From the NCBI RefSeq assembly GCF_014489475.1, contig NZ_CP060820.1, positions 2,930,001 through 2,994,000 on the forward strand: a DNA stretch of 64,000 nucleotides. Direction: 5' to 3'. Below the pieces are notes generated by a model. It saw only the letters and a list, made by a program, of their open reading frames with translations, searched no databases and had not been told where the DNA came from. Shown one piece after another: positions 15,669-22,847 of the stretch. The translations under genes were made by a program, and so were the position numbers. This stretch comes from Lysobacter terrestris (lineage in GTDB: Bacteria > Pseudomonadota > Gammaproteobacteria > Xanthomonadales > Xanthomonadaceae). Positions within the stretch are counted from its first letter, which is position 1. Every line of letters begins with the position of its first letter.

Positions 15669-16673
15669 TCACTTCTTGAGCAGCGCCTCGCGGACGGCCC
15701 GCATCTGCTCGGCCTGCTGCTCGGCGATCTGCTTGATCAGCGCCTGGTTTTTCCCGGTCACCCAGCCCTCCATCAGTACGGCCTGCACACATCGCTCGCC
15801 GAGCTCGGTCTTGTCGTAGCCGTCGCCCTCGGCGTCGCCGCAGGCGACGGACTGGGTTTCGCCCACGTATCTGGCCAGGGCGTTCATGTCGTCCGCCTCG
15901 TGCGCCAGTTTCGCCAGTTTGAGGGATGCGTCCGCGTACAGGAGGGCGGGTGCCTTTTCGGCGAATCCGTTCCAGTCGTTGTCGGCGCGCGCGATTGCCC
16001 ATTGGCGGGTGCGCTCGAAAGCCTCGATGGCCTTGCCGCGAATGGCGTCCTTATCCGTGCCGTCCTCCAGCATCCCGGCGTAGTGCTCGCCCAGTTCCAG
16101 TTCGAAGTTGCCGGCGTCGACGCCGTTCAACCGCTGCTGGTTCATGGCCTTGGTGTTCTCGCGCATCTGCTCGACGGCGCCCAGGAAGCCCTGCGAATGC
16201 CGGCGGTATTCCGCGATGGCGGCGTCCGCGCGCGCGGCGTTGCCGTCTTCCAGTTCCAGCAGCGCGGCCTGGCGCTGCAGGTCGAGGAGCTGGACCCGGA
16301 GGTAGGCGTTCGTGTCGCCCGGCGCGAGCGTCTCCAGTTCCTTGAGCGCCGCGTCCAGTTCCTTGCGCGCGGTGGCGCTGTCGTCGTCTTCGCGCAACAC
16401 CGCCGCCAACGTCGATTGCTTTTTCAGGCGCTCCACGGCCAGGAAGCTGCGGACGTCCGGGGTGGCGTCGCTCGCCGCTTCGGCGGCCCGATAGGCGGCG
16501 ATGGCCTCCCGGCATTTCGTGACGACGTCGGCCGATGCCCAGCGTTCGCTGCACCCGGTCATGCCGCTGGCTTTCGCGTACAAGGTCTTGACCTCGCTCG
16601 GGGCCGGATCGGCGGACGCGGGCGAAGTGGCAACGAGAAGCACGGCCGCAAGCGCGGCGACGCGTGGAGTCAT
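15669..16673 (-). CDS. Exported helical-repeat protein, unknown function
   Basis: A 334-residue protein with a signal peptide (MTPRVAALAAVLLVATSPASA) and an AGGGGAA ribosome site. The mature protein is almost entirely helical with Ala/Glu/Leu-rich segments (REAIAAYRAAEAA, ARKELDAALKELETL, DAAIAEYRRHSQGFLGAVEQM), like TPR or SEL-type helical hairpins, and has a few Cys. The C-terminus has LIKQIAEQQAEQMRAV, a possible coiled coil. No defined family was recognised. It is followed on the same strand by nothing and lies upstream of a family-B palindrome. Confidence 0.75.
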   Translation of the reverse strand: MTPRVAALAAVLLVATSPASADPAPSEVKTLYAKASGMTGCSERWASADVVTKCREAIAAYRAAEAASDATPDVRSFLAVERLKKQSTLAAVLREDDDSATARKELDAALKELETLAPGDTNAYLRVQLLDLQRQAALLELEDGNAARADAAIAEYRRHSQGFLGAVEQMRENTKAMNQQRLNGVDAGNFELELGEHYAGMLEDGTDKDAIRGKAIEAFERTRQWAIARADNDWNGFAEKAPALLYADASLKLAKLAHEADDMNALARYVGETQSVACGDAEGDGYDKTELGERCVQAVLMEGWVTGKNQALIKQIAEQQAEQMRAVREALLKK

Positions 16674-16755
16674 GTGGTTTTCCCCTGTATGCGGGCGCGT
16701 TGGTCCCGGGGGGCAGTCTGGGAGGGGCACTGTGGCAACGTCAACCGCTGGCCGG

Positions 16756-16780
16756 AAGGCGGGCTTGAGCCCGCCCTAAT
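16756..16780. repeat. Family-A intergenic palindrome, copy 4
   Basis: AAGGCGGGCTTGAGCCCGCC followed by CTAAT. This copy overlaps the stop codon of the DUF1579-like gene, whose TAG is read from the repeat's own CTA, so the repeat has contributed the end of the gene. Confidence 0.72.
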
Positions 16781-17360
16781 CCGCATCCCCAACGCGCGTA
16801 ACCACCGCGATCCAGTTGGTTTCCCAGGTGCGGCCACCGTCTTCGGAATAGGCCTGCTCGAACCGTGCCGAGTCGGCATTGAGTTGCGTGATGACGAAGC
16901 GAACGAGGATGGCCTTGCCGTCGAGGTCCTCCTCGCCGTAGAACGCGCCATGCCCGTCATGGAACCCCCCGTGGACCGGGCGGGTCAGCGCGCCGTTGCG
17001 GATGCTGGCGTAGTGCAGGCTCCACTGCCGGGCCTGCGGGTTGTACAGGCGCAGGCTCGCGCCTTCGATCTTTCCGGTAGGGCCCGCCACGCGCAATTCG
17101 ACCAGGTTCGCGCGTCCGTCCAGCACTTTGCGCACGACACTGGTGCCGGCGTAGTCGACCCATTCCTTCGATCCGGACAGGGGTTTGGCCAGCCGGCGCA
17201 ATTCGGTCTTCCACGTGCCGATTCCCCAGTCGAAATCCTTCTGGCCGTCATCCGATGCGACGGTGGAGGCGGCGTGCGACGGCTGCGCCGACGCATTCAG
17301 TGTCAGCAGTGCCATCGCGAGGCAGGCACTGCCGAGCCAGGTGCGCGCGGTGTTTTGCAT
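16776..17360 (-). CDS. Exported DUF1579-like protein
   Basis: A 194-residue protein with a signal peptide (MQNTARTWLGSACLAMALLT, ending near NASAQ). The mature part reads DFDWGIGTWKTEL, GTSVVRKVLDGRANLVEL, SLRLYNPQARQWSLHYA and GAFYGEEDLDGKAILVRF. This is the lipocalin-like strand pattern of DUF1579-type proteins, which measure or bind small molecules by unknown means. It starts 51 bases from the divergent HxlR regulator gene, so it is probably a target of that regulator. Confidence 0.75.
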   Translation of the reverse strand: MQNTARTWLGSACLAMALLTLNASAQPSHAASTVASDDGQKDFDWGIGTWKTELRRLAKPLSGSKEWVDYAGTSVVRKVLDGRANLVELRVAGPTGKIEGASLRLYNPQARQWSLHYASIRNGALTRPVHGGFHDGHGAFYGEEDLDGKAILVRFVITQLNADSARFEQAYSEDGGRTWETNWIAVVTRVGDAD

Positions 17361-17411
17361 CGTCTCGTCCTGTTTCGCATGATGCGGGCAGGATGCGAGT
17401 GCGAGGGCAGC

Positions 17412-17819
17412 ATGAACAAGAAGGCACCTGCAGGTAACCATGCGCGGCCCAATCCACTGGGAGGGTGCCCGTTGGCGGCAGCGTTCACCGCGATCGGCGG
17501 CAAGTGGAAGCTGACCATCCTGTACTGGCTCGCGCACGGTGAACTGCACTTTGCTGGCCTGAAGCGTCGCGCCGCGCCGATTTCAAGCAAGGTGCTCGCC
17601 CAGCAGCTGCGCGAACTCGAAGCCGACGGCATCGTCGATCGCACGCCGACCGGTGCAGTGCCTGCGCCGGTGATCTACCAGCTGACGGAGTACGGACAGA
17701 CCCTGTTGCCGATCATCGGAACCGTGCGGGTGTGGGGCGAAGGCCATCTGCTGCATTCAGGGGCGCGGCGGCGTTCCGATGGCATGGCGTGTGGTGTGGA
17801 GATCCAGCGGCGCGGTTGA
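17412..17819 (+). CDS. HxlR-family transcriptional regulator
   Basis: A 135-residue winged-helix protein. GGCPLAAAFTAIGGKWKLTILYWLAHGE carries the family's N-terminal Cys and the GGKWKxxIL signature; HFAGLKRRAAPISSKVLAQQLRELEADGIV is the DNA-reading helix region, and YQLTEYGQTLLPII the wing and dimer helix. These regulators usually respond to electrophiles or oxidants through the Cys. A GAGGGCAGC ribosome site precedes the ATG. The divergent exported DUF1579-like gene shares the 51-base promoter region. Confidence 0.9.
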   Translation: MNKKAPAGNHARPNPLGGCPLAAAFTAIGGKWKLTILYWLAHGELHFAGLKRRAAPISSKVLAQQLRELEADGIVDRTPTGAVPAPVIYQLTEYGQTLLPIIGTVRVWGEGHLLHSGARRRSDGMACGVEIQRRG

Positions 17820-17847
17820 AGCAGGGCGCGGCGGGATTGGCTTCACT

Positions 17848-17907
17848 GCCCCAACGCTTCATGTGCCGGTGCTGCTGGGTTGATGGGGGGCAACCCAGCC
17901 TACGGGT
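17848..17907. repeat. Family-C intergenic repeat, copy 2
   Basis: CCCAACGCTTCATGTGCCGG, then the hairpin CTGGGTTGATGG / CAACCCAG and CCTACGGG. It is the better-preserved copy of the block near 14831. Confidence 0.6.
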
Positions 17908-17951
17908 GATCGCCGTGGCTGAGACGCGAGACGGGGCGGGCTGCACTTGCC

Positions 17952-18908
17952 TCAACGCCAGTCATCGATCACGAAGCAATCGGCGCGGTTGTAACCGGGC
18001 GCGTTGTCCAGTTGCATGGCCACGCCCTGCATCATCGTCCTGAAGCCGCGGTCGAGCATGCGGCGGTAGGCGTCGTGGCGCGAGGTGTTCACGCCGGCCA
18101 CCAGCTTCTCCATGCCGTTGGCGTGCGCGAGGGCTTCGCTGGCGGAGAGCAGGCGTTCGAAATGTGCGGCTGCGTGCGCGCCAGGACGCGCGGCGCCGAA
18201 CTTGACGTAGGCGCTGCCACTGCCGGCTTCGCTGCCCTTGCCGAGGTGGCACACCGCGAACGCGACCAGTTCCGTGCCGTCGTAAACGAGAGCCGTGTCG
18301 CCGATGCGCTGCGAGCGTGCGGATTCGATCTCGCTGGTGGGATCCAAACCGGGATGAACCGCGTCGGCGAGCGCGCGGCACGCGGCGAGGGCGGCGCTGC
18401 GCGAGGCGTCGTCCAGCACGGAGTAACGCTGCCAGGAACCGGCATCCGCGGTGGAAGCCACTGCCTTGGCCATCACCGGCGTCAGCTGCTGTGGCCAGAA
18501 GCCATGGCTCTGGTAGAGCCCGACATGCTTGGTGCTGTGCGGGAAGGTGAACAGCGCGACGTGGGGCACTCCCCACTGGTCGAACAGCGCCATCGTTTCG
18601 GCGAGCAGGCGGCGCGCGATGCCCTTGTCCCAATGCTCCGGATGCACCGTGAGCGGACCGAAGAATCCGAAACTGCCCCAGCGCGTGGCGAAGTTGGAGC
18701 CGACCAGGGTGCCGTCGATGTACGCACCGAGCGCGGCGTCGGGTGCGGCGCGCCAGCGCGTGCAGACGTAATCGCTGTCGCCGCCGAACGCGAGCGGTTC
18801 GGGCAGACCGATGAAGGTGCCGAAGGCGAGGCGGAAGATGCGATCGGCCTGCGGCAGGTCGATCTCGCGCAGGGGAGCGATGTCGACGGGGGAACGGGCG
18901 ATATCCAT
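17952..18908 (-). CDS. GNAT-family N-acetyltransferase
   Basis: A 318-residue protein with two GNAT-like halves. The N-terminal half has FFGPLTVHPEHWDKGIARRLLAETM, which contains the V-x-P strand and the Q/RxxGxG/A acetyl-CoA loop in a K-G-I-A form, and later HVGLYQSHGF. The C-terminal half (about 180-318) is a second, less canonical copy with DTALVYDGTELVAFAVCH. The substrate is unknown. It is the last gene of an NTF2-like/TetR/GNAT operon, 20 bases after TetR, with a GAGGT ribosome site. Confidence 0.82.
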   Translation of the reverse strand: MDIARSPVDIAPLREIDLPQADRIFRLAFGTFIGLPEPLAFGGDSDYVCTRWRAAPDAALGAYIDGTLVGSNFATRWGSFGFFGPLTVHPEHWDKGIARRLLAETMALFDQWGVPHVALFTFPHSTKHVGLYQSHGFWPQQLTPVMAKAVASTADAGSWQRYSVLDDASRSAALAACRALADAVHPGLDPTSEIESARSQRIGDTALVYDGTELVAFAVCHLGKGSEAGSGSAYVKFGAARPGAHAAAHFERLLSASEALAHANGMEKLVAGVNTSRHDAYRRMLDRGFRTMMQGVAMQLDNAPGYNRADCFVIDDWR

Positions 18909-18928
18909 GGAATGACCTCGTGGGGGAT

Positions 18929-19543
18929 TCAACCAGCGGCGGGCGATTTGCGCGCCGCCTCGATCAGGGCGCGGATGGCCCAACGCTTCATCTTGCGGGC
19001 CTCGGCATCGTCGAGTTGCAGCACGTCCTTGCACACCACCATGGCTTCGGTGCCGATGATCAGGGCGAGGGCGTGTGCCAGGTGCTTCAGTGCCGCCGGC
19101 TTGAACTGGTTGCGCACCGGCGACAACGCGGCTTCGATCAGCGGCGAGCGGCGGTTCTGGCGCGCGGGCAGGGCGTCGTCGTTGCCGTCGATCCCACGCT
19201 GCAGCGAATGCACGAGCATGGTGCGCAGCTGCGCTTCGTGGGCGAGGATCATCGCGTGCAGGGCGTCGTCCACGCGCTCGACGCGGGCGACGGCGTCTTC
19301 GCGGGGCGCGCGCTCGAACAATGCATCGGCCTCGGGAACGGCGACATCGAGGGCGGCTTCGAGCAGCAATGCGTCCACCCTGGGGAAGTAGCGGTATGCG
19401 GTGGCGCGCGACACCATCGCGGCCTCGGCGATCTCTTCCAGGCTCGGCTTGCGGCCCTGGCGCACCAGTTGCGTTGCGGCCTGCAGCAGGTCCTTGCGCG
19501 TGCGTCGACGCTGGTTGGGGCGGCCTTGCGGGGCGGTGTCCAT
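18929..19543 (-). CDS. TetR-family transcriptional regulator
   Basis: A 204-residue protein. The N-terminal helix-turn-helix reads RKDLLQAATQLVRQG, then PSLEEIAEAAMVSRATAYRYF, the standard TetR pattern. The C-terminal ligand domain is helical and unassigned. The ATG was chosen by its GAGGCAG ribosome site and by the 7-base gap to the upstream NTF2-like gene. The perfect palindrome upstream of the operon at 20004-20029 is the likely operator, which would make the operon self-regulated. Confidence 0.92.
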   Translation of the reverse strand: MDTAPQGRPNQRRRTRKDLLQAATQLVRQGRKPSLEEIAEAAMVSRATAYRYFPRVDALLLEAALDVAVPEADALFERAPREDAVARVERVDDALHAMILAHEAQLRTMLVHSLQRGIDGNDDALPARQNRRSPLIEAALSPVRNQFKPAALKHLAHALALIIGTEAMVVCKDVLQLDDAEARKMKRWAIRALIEAARKSPAAG

Positions 19544-19550
19544 CGCTGCC

Positions 19551-19973
19551 TCAATCCTGGGGCAGCTGGTGAAGGATGGCGGTGAGGTCCAGCCACACGT
19601 TCTCGCGCTTGATCTCGCCATTGCCGGCGAACTCCATCACATGCAGCAGCCGGAATTCGAGCGGGCGGTTGCGGCCGTCGAGGCCGAACGGGCGGCCGGC
19701 GGCGCGGCCGCGCCACAGCGATTCGTCGACGAGGAAGTCGTCGCCGTACAGGCGCCGCAGCGTTTCCACCCTGCCGTCGGCCAGATCGGCGAACAGGTGT
19801 TCGTAGAAGCCGCGCGCGCCGTCGCGGCCGCGCGTGGGGCCGGTAGGGGAGCCAACGATGTCGTGCTCGACATCCGCGGCGAGCGTCGCCAGCACGCCCT
19901 CCACGTTGTCGCTGGCTTCGAAGCCGAAATGCTCGTCGATCTTGCGGTCCATGTCGGCGCGGGAGAGGGTCAT
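19551..19973 (-). CDS. NTF2-like (SnoaL-type) protein
   Basis: A 140-residue protein with the cone-shaped alpha+beta pattern of the NTF2/SnoaL superfamily: an N-terminal helix pair (DRKIDEHFGFEA, VEGVLATLAADV), DIVGSPTGPTRGRDGARGFYEHLF, and a last strand pair LLHVMEFAGNGEIKRENVWLD. Members include ester cyclases, isomerases and non-enzymatic binders, so no reaction can be assigned. It is the first gene of the operon with TetR and GNAT, directly downstream of the predicted operator. Confidence 0.82.
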   Translation of the reverse strand: MTLSRADMDRKIDEHFGFEASDNVEGVLATLAADVEHDIVGSPTGPTRGRDGARGFYEHLFADLADGRVETLRRLYGDDFLVDESLWRGRAAGRPFGLDGRNRPLEFRLLHVMEFAGNGEIKRENVWLDLTAILHQLPQD

Positions 19974-20003
19974 GGCGGTCGCTCGGGGAAAGGGTTGGCT
20001 GAT

Positions 20004-20029
20004 GCTAATGAGACAAATATCTCATTAGC
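20004..20029. promoter_or_regulatory. Predicted TetR operator (perfect 10-base inverted repeat)
   Basis: GCTAATGAGA and TCTCATTAGC are perfect reverse complements separated by CAAATA. The site is AT-rich in a GC-rich setting. It ends 31 bases before the start of the NTF2-like gene that opens the TetR operon, where a promoter is expected. Binding by the TetR protein encoded in the operon is inference. Confidence 0.8.
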
Positions 20030-20309
20030 AATAGCGAGTCTCATGTTTCCGACGGGCGGCGGATGGGGTCGGGCCGGCCATCAACGCGGGCAGGCGCCCT
20101 GCGGCGGGCAATGGATGCCGCCACCCCATCGGGGGATTACATCGTTGGCCGCCATCCACGCACCTGGATTTTCCAAGGGGACGTGTCGTGACATCCGCTT
20201 GCTGCGCGGTTGGCGCTGGCGCGGAACGCATGCACGGGCTGGCCTTGGGCCAACGGCCGATGCGTTTCTCCCTCTGCCAGATGTCTGGCCCATTCCCGAG
20301 GAGTTCACC

Positions 20310-20747
20310 GTGAAATCCATCTTGTTCGCGGCAGTCATCGCGCTCGCGCTGGGCGCGCCGGTCCACGCGCAGGAAGCGCTGCCCTATACCGAGGGCGCGG
20401 TGGTGGAGGTCACCTCGGTGGACATCATGGATGGCGAGTTCGACCACTACATGGAATACCTGCAAACCAAGTACAAGCCGAGGATGGAGGCGCAGAAGAA
20501 GGCCGGGATCATCCTCGACTACGGCGTCTACCAGAACCAGACCGGCAAGGACGAAGACGCGGACCTGTACCTGGTGGTGTTCTATCCGAACATGGCGGCG
20601 CTCGACGGCCTGCGCGAGCGGGTGGATCCGCTCATGACCAAGGTCAGCGGCGAGTCGGTGTCGCAGGCCAATACGGCCTTTGCGGCACGCGGCAAGATGC
20701 GCAACATCATGGGGAACGAGTTGTTGCGTGAGTTGAAGTTGAAGTAG
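20310..20747 (+). CDS. Small exported protein, possible alpha/beta-barrel fold
   Basis: A 145-residue protein starting at GTG with a strong GAGGAG ribosome site 7 bases before it. The signal peptide is clear (MKSILFAAVIALALGAPVHA, cleavage before QE). The mature part (VVEVTSVDIMDGEFDHYMEY, ILDYGVYQNQ, ADLYLVVFYPNMAALD) has the strand-helix-strand order of small ferredoxin-like dimeric barrels such as NIPSNAP or ABM proteins; that fold call is inference. A terminator follows. Confidence 0.78.
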   Translation: MKSILFAAVIALALGAPVHAQEALPYTEGAVVEVTSVDIMDGEFDHYMEYLQTKYKPRMEAQKKAGIILDYGVYQNQTGKDEDADLYLVVFYPNMAALDGLRERVDPLMTKVSGESVSQANTAFAARGKMRNIMGNELLRELKLK

Positions 20748-21257
20748 GCGGCCATGGCGGCGCATCCCCGGTGCGCCGCTGCGGCATGCAGGTCGGTACC
20801 CGCTGGTGCCATGACGAGAACGCCCGCGTCTGCGGGCGTTTTCATTTTCATTCGAAACCGGAACCCGCGATCGCGATGCACGCGCCGGATCGGGGCCACT
20901 CCAACCTGCCAACCGCACAACGGTTGACGGCGCGTCCTGCCGCAACGCAGCAGTACGTGTGATGGCGCTCCCGTTTTCGATGGCGACGCCGGGCAGGCGA
21001 GGAACCGCCGTGTTCACCGGCTCCGCCGGCTTTTTACCGGCAAAACCGCGGGCAATCCCGGCGCGGACGGGCATGCCGCGGAGGTAAGTACGAACACTCA
21101 TTGCCCGCCGGCGAGATTTGTCGTTACGGTTCCAGTCGACCGGCGTTCTGCCGGTCATTCCTGGCATGCATGGATGCGCCCGCTCCGGGGTTGGGCCACT
21201 GGGGCGTGCGCCGGGTTGTGCAAACCACCTTCAAAATTCCACCGGGGAAAAATCCTG
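20748..21257. other. Intergenic gap upstream of the subtilisin-like protease
   Basis: Of 510 bases, the first part holds the terminator of the small exported protein. A second GC-rich hairpin with a T run (CCGGCTCCGCCGG, then CTTTTT) lies near 21020. The rest should contain the protease promoter, but no clear -35/-10 pair or gene was found. Confidence 0.5.
20819..20852 (+). terminator. Rho-independent terminator after the small exported protein
   Basis: The stem AACGCCCGC / GCGGGCGTT has a GTCT loop and is followed by TTCATTTTC. Confidence 0.8.
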
Positions 21258-22649
21258 ATGTCGAAGTCGCACAAGTTGCACCAGCACGCCCTCGCCACGG
21301 CCATGGCCCTCGCGTTGACCGCCGGTTTCGCCGGCTCCGCCGCTGCTGCCGGTCGCGTGGATACCGCTGGCCTGGGGGCCGCGGACCAGACCAGTTTTGA
21401 TCGCTTCATCGTCAAGTACCGCACCGGCACCAGTGCCGCCGCGCAGCAGGCCAACCTGGCCAACGCGGGCAAGGGCAACGCCAAGGGCCTGTCCGTCGGC
21501 CACCTGCGCACGCTGTCCGTAGGCGGCGACGTCGTCCAGGCCAGCCGTGGGCTGGATCGCGTCGAAGCCGAAAGCCTGATGCGCCAGATCGCCGCCGATC
21601 CGAACGTCGAGTACGTCGAGGTCGACCGGATGATGAAGGCGCTGATGACGCCGAACGACACCCACTACGGCACCTACCTGTGGGGCATGCAGACCAGCAC
21701 CGGCGGCATCCGCGCCGACCAGGCCTGGAACACCACCAACGGCAACGGCGTGGTCGTGGCGGTGCTCGACACCGGTTACACCGATCACAGCGACCTGGTT
21801 GGCAACATCCTGCCGGGCTACGACTTCATCTCGAGCAAGACCGTCGCCGGCGACGGCGGCGGCCGCGACGCCGACGCGCACGATCCGGGCGATTACTACC
21901 GCAACCAGAACTCCAGCTGGCACGGCAGCCACACGGCCGGCACGGTTGCCGCGGTCGGCAACAACGGCCAGGGCGTGGTCGGCGTGGCCTACGGTGCCAA
22001 GGTCGTTCCGGTGCGCGTGCTCGGTCGTGGCGGCGGCTACACCTCCGACATCGTCGACGGCATCACCTGGGCGTCGGGCGGCACCGTCTCCGGTGTACCG
22101 GCCAATGCCAACCCGGCCGAAGTCATCAACATGTCGCTGGGCGGTGCCGGTGCGTGCTCCAGCACCTACCAGAACGCGATCAACGCCGCCGTCGCCCGTG
22201 GCACCACCGTGGTGGTGGCCGCCGGCAACGACAACGCCGACGCTTCCGGTTTCACCCCGGCCAGCTGTGGCAACGTGATCACCGTGGCCGCGACCAACAA
22301 GAGCGGTACCCGCGCCAGCTACTCCAACTACGGCAGCCTGATCGACGTGGCCGCCCCGGGTGGCGACAGCCCGGACTGCACCACGCTGATCGTGTCCACC
22401 GGCAATGCCGGCACCAGCGGCCCGACCACCGAGAATTACCTGTGCATGGCGGGTACTTCGATGGCGGCCCCGCACGTGGCGGGTACGGTCGCGCTGATGC
22501 AGGCCGTGCGCACCACGCCGCTGACCCCGGCGCAGGTGGAGTCGATCCTGAAGAGCACGTTGCGCACCTTCCCGGGCAGCAACGACAAGCCGATCGGCAA
22601 CGGCATCATCGACGCCGCCGCGGCCGTGTCGGCCGCAGCGACGTACTGA
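21258..22649 (+). CDS. Secreted S8 (subtilisin-like) serine protease
   Basis: A 463-residue preproprotein. The signal peptide runs to about residue 31 (ALALTAGFAGSAAAA), followed by an I9-like propeptide (DRFIVKYRTGT ... VEYVEVDRMMKA) that ends near residue 140. The catalytic domain has the full triad: Asp171 in VLDTGYTDH, His222 in HGSHTAGT and Ser401 in GTSMAAPHVAG, with the oxyanion Asn in VVAAGNDNAD. Paired Cys (GACSSTY, ASCGN, PDCTT, YLCMAG) suggest disulfides of an extracellular enzyme. It lacks the P-domain or PPC tail of many Lysobacter homologues. It has a weak ribosome site (GGGGAAAAA) and is followed by a strong terminator. Confidence 0.95.
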   Translation: MSKSHKLHQHALATAMALALTAGFAGSAAAAGRVDTAGLGAADQTSFDRFIVKYRTGTSAAAQQANLANAGKGNAKGLSVGHLRTLSVGGDVVQASRGLDRVEAESLMRQIAADPNVEYVEVDRMMKALMTPNDTHYGTYLWGMQTSTGGIRADQAWNTTNGNGVVVAVLDTGYTDHSDLVGNILPGYDFISSKTVAGDGGGRDADAHDPGDYYRNQNSSWHGSHTAGTVAAVGNNGQGVVGVAYGAKVVPVRVLGRGGGYTSDIVDGITWASGGTVSGVPANANPAEVINMSLGGAGACSSTYQNAINAAVARGTTVVVAAGNDNADASGFTPASCGNVITVAATNKSGTRASYSNYGSLIDVAAPGGDSPDCTTLIVSTGNAGTSGPTTENYLCMAGTSMAAPHVAGTVALMQAVRTTPLTPAQVESILKSTLRTFPGSNDKPIGNGIIDAAAAVSAAATY

Positions 22650-22679
22650 TCCGCTGCCGTCAACGAAGTGCGACAGGGA

Positions 22680-22703
22680 CCCCGGCTTCGGCCGGGGTTT
22701 TTT
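22680..22703 (+). terminator. Rho-independent terminator after the S8 protease
   Basis: The stem CCCCGGC / GCCGGGG has a TTCG loop followed by TTTTTT. Confidence 0.92.
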
Positions 22704-22847
22704 CGTCTCCCGGTAAAGTTCAGCGCGTGGCCGAAGCAGTCGGCAAGCGCGCGGTCCATCACGGCACTCGGCCCCGTCCGCCACCATCGGCTGCGATATG
22801 CTCGCCCCCGGGCAGCGAAAGCTGTAGCACGACGGAGTGGGGGCTTC

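Noticed and set aside
15582-17411. Plus-strand open frame leading into the HxlR regulator
   Set aside because: The upstream 610 codons are antisense to the two exported proteins; the regulator starts at 17412, where a ribosome site and the family N-terminus are found.
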